This document shows positions 44,079 through 44,115 of a stretch of 44,115 nucleotides of DNA, piece by piece. Under the pieces are notes generated by a model. It was given only the letters and a program-made list of their open reading frames with translations. It had not been told where the DNA came from and did no database searches. Both the position numbers and the translations under genes were made by a program. The stretch's first letter is position 1, and every line of letters begins with the position of its first letter. Source of the stretch: Pseudomonadota bacterium (lineage in GTDB: Bacteria > Pseudomonadota > Gammaproteobacteria > Acidiferrobacterales > UBA6901); contig JAKASJ010000025.1 in NCBI GenBank assembly GCA_021819085.1, forward strand, positions 1 to 44,115, written 5' to 3'.

Positions 44079-44115
44079 ATGCCAAGAAAAAGTCCATGGA
44101 CTATCACGCTCTCGA
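44079..44115 (+). CDS. Start of a gene running off the window, resembling an IS630-type transposase
   Basis: ATG at 44079 is preceded by a strong GGAGGTGAAG ribosome site and encodes MPRKSPWTITLS before the window ends. The MPRK...ITLS opening is reminiscent of IS630-family transposases and related helix-turn-helix proteins. Only 12 codons are visible, so the identity is tentative, though the start itself is well supported. Confidence 0.45.
   Translation, partial: MPRKSPWTITLS

Overview
The window reads as a chromosomal piece of a gammaproteobacterium. The markers are 6S RNA between zapA and the 5-formyltetrahydrofolate cyclo-ligase gene, the mutY-yggX pair, a Rof-type Rho inhibitor, divergent rpiA/ilvA, a three-subunit proton-translocating transhydrogenase, and a thiS-thiG-trmB run. 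A sulfur- or iron-oxidising, possibly acid-exposed relative is a guess from the cNMP-rhodanese fusion, the DsrE-like protein and an Asr-like basic secreted peptide. I could not place the genus.

The left part (1 to about 16.7 kb) is loosely packed and eroded. It holds a sensor-protein gene cut short near its second membrane segment, a coupled glycerophosphodiesterase / glycerol-3-phosphate dehydrogenase-like pair, two alkylation-repair genes (AraC-MGMT and an MGMT-AlkA fusion), a sodium:solute symporter, and a TetR regulator. About 1 kb past the TetR gene, a promoter with a perfect 14-bp palindrome drives a periplasmic DsrE-like protein and an orphan ModA-like binding protein. Next come a small DUF7706-like gene, an HPP-family membrane protein, and two frameshifted pseudogenes (carboxymuconolactone decarboxylase and GNAT acetyltransferase). 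Long gaps without convincing genes separate these. The region ends at tRNA-Phe, whose 3' end faces it, as expected beside a tRNA-anchored island, but no integrase or attachment repeat is visible.

From 17 to 29 kb the sequence is dense and core-like: a CCAEP-tail radical SAM protein, a FecR/SPOR-like protein with an apparent frameshift after its signal peptide, yggX/mutY/asmA, tRNA-Gly(CCC), thiS/thiG/trmB, pntAA/pntAB/pntB and a methyltransferase.

From 29 to 37 kb lies a regulatory neighbourhood: a PEGA lipoprotein, a tandem-cNMP-rhodanese protein followed by rof, a histone-like lysine-rich protein, thioredoxin 2, and a two-component system (NtrB-like kinase plus sigma-54 activator). Divergent from the kinase is a tiny secreted His/Lys/Arg-rich peptide. 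The intergenic space holds an excellent sigma-54 (-24/-12) promoter pointing at the peptide gene and two abutting 13-bp palindromes upstream of it. I regard this self-contained circuit as the most interesting part of the window.

From 37 to 44 kb come rpiA/ilvA, a periplasmic cyclophilin, and a run of coupled minus-strand genes (TIGR02449-like coiled coil, zapA, 6S RNA, cyclo-ligase, GST, EVE, GST). At the right edge the first codons of a gene resembling an IS630-type transposase appear.
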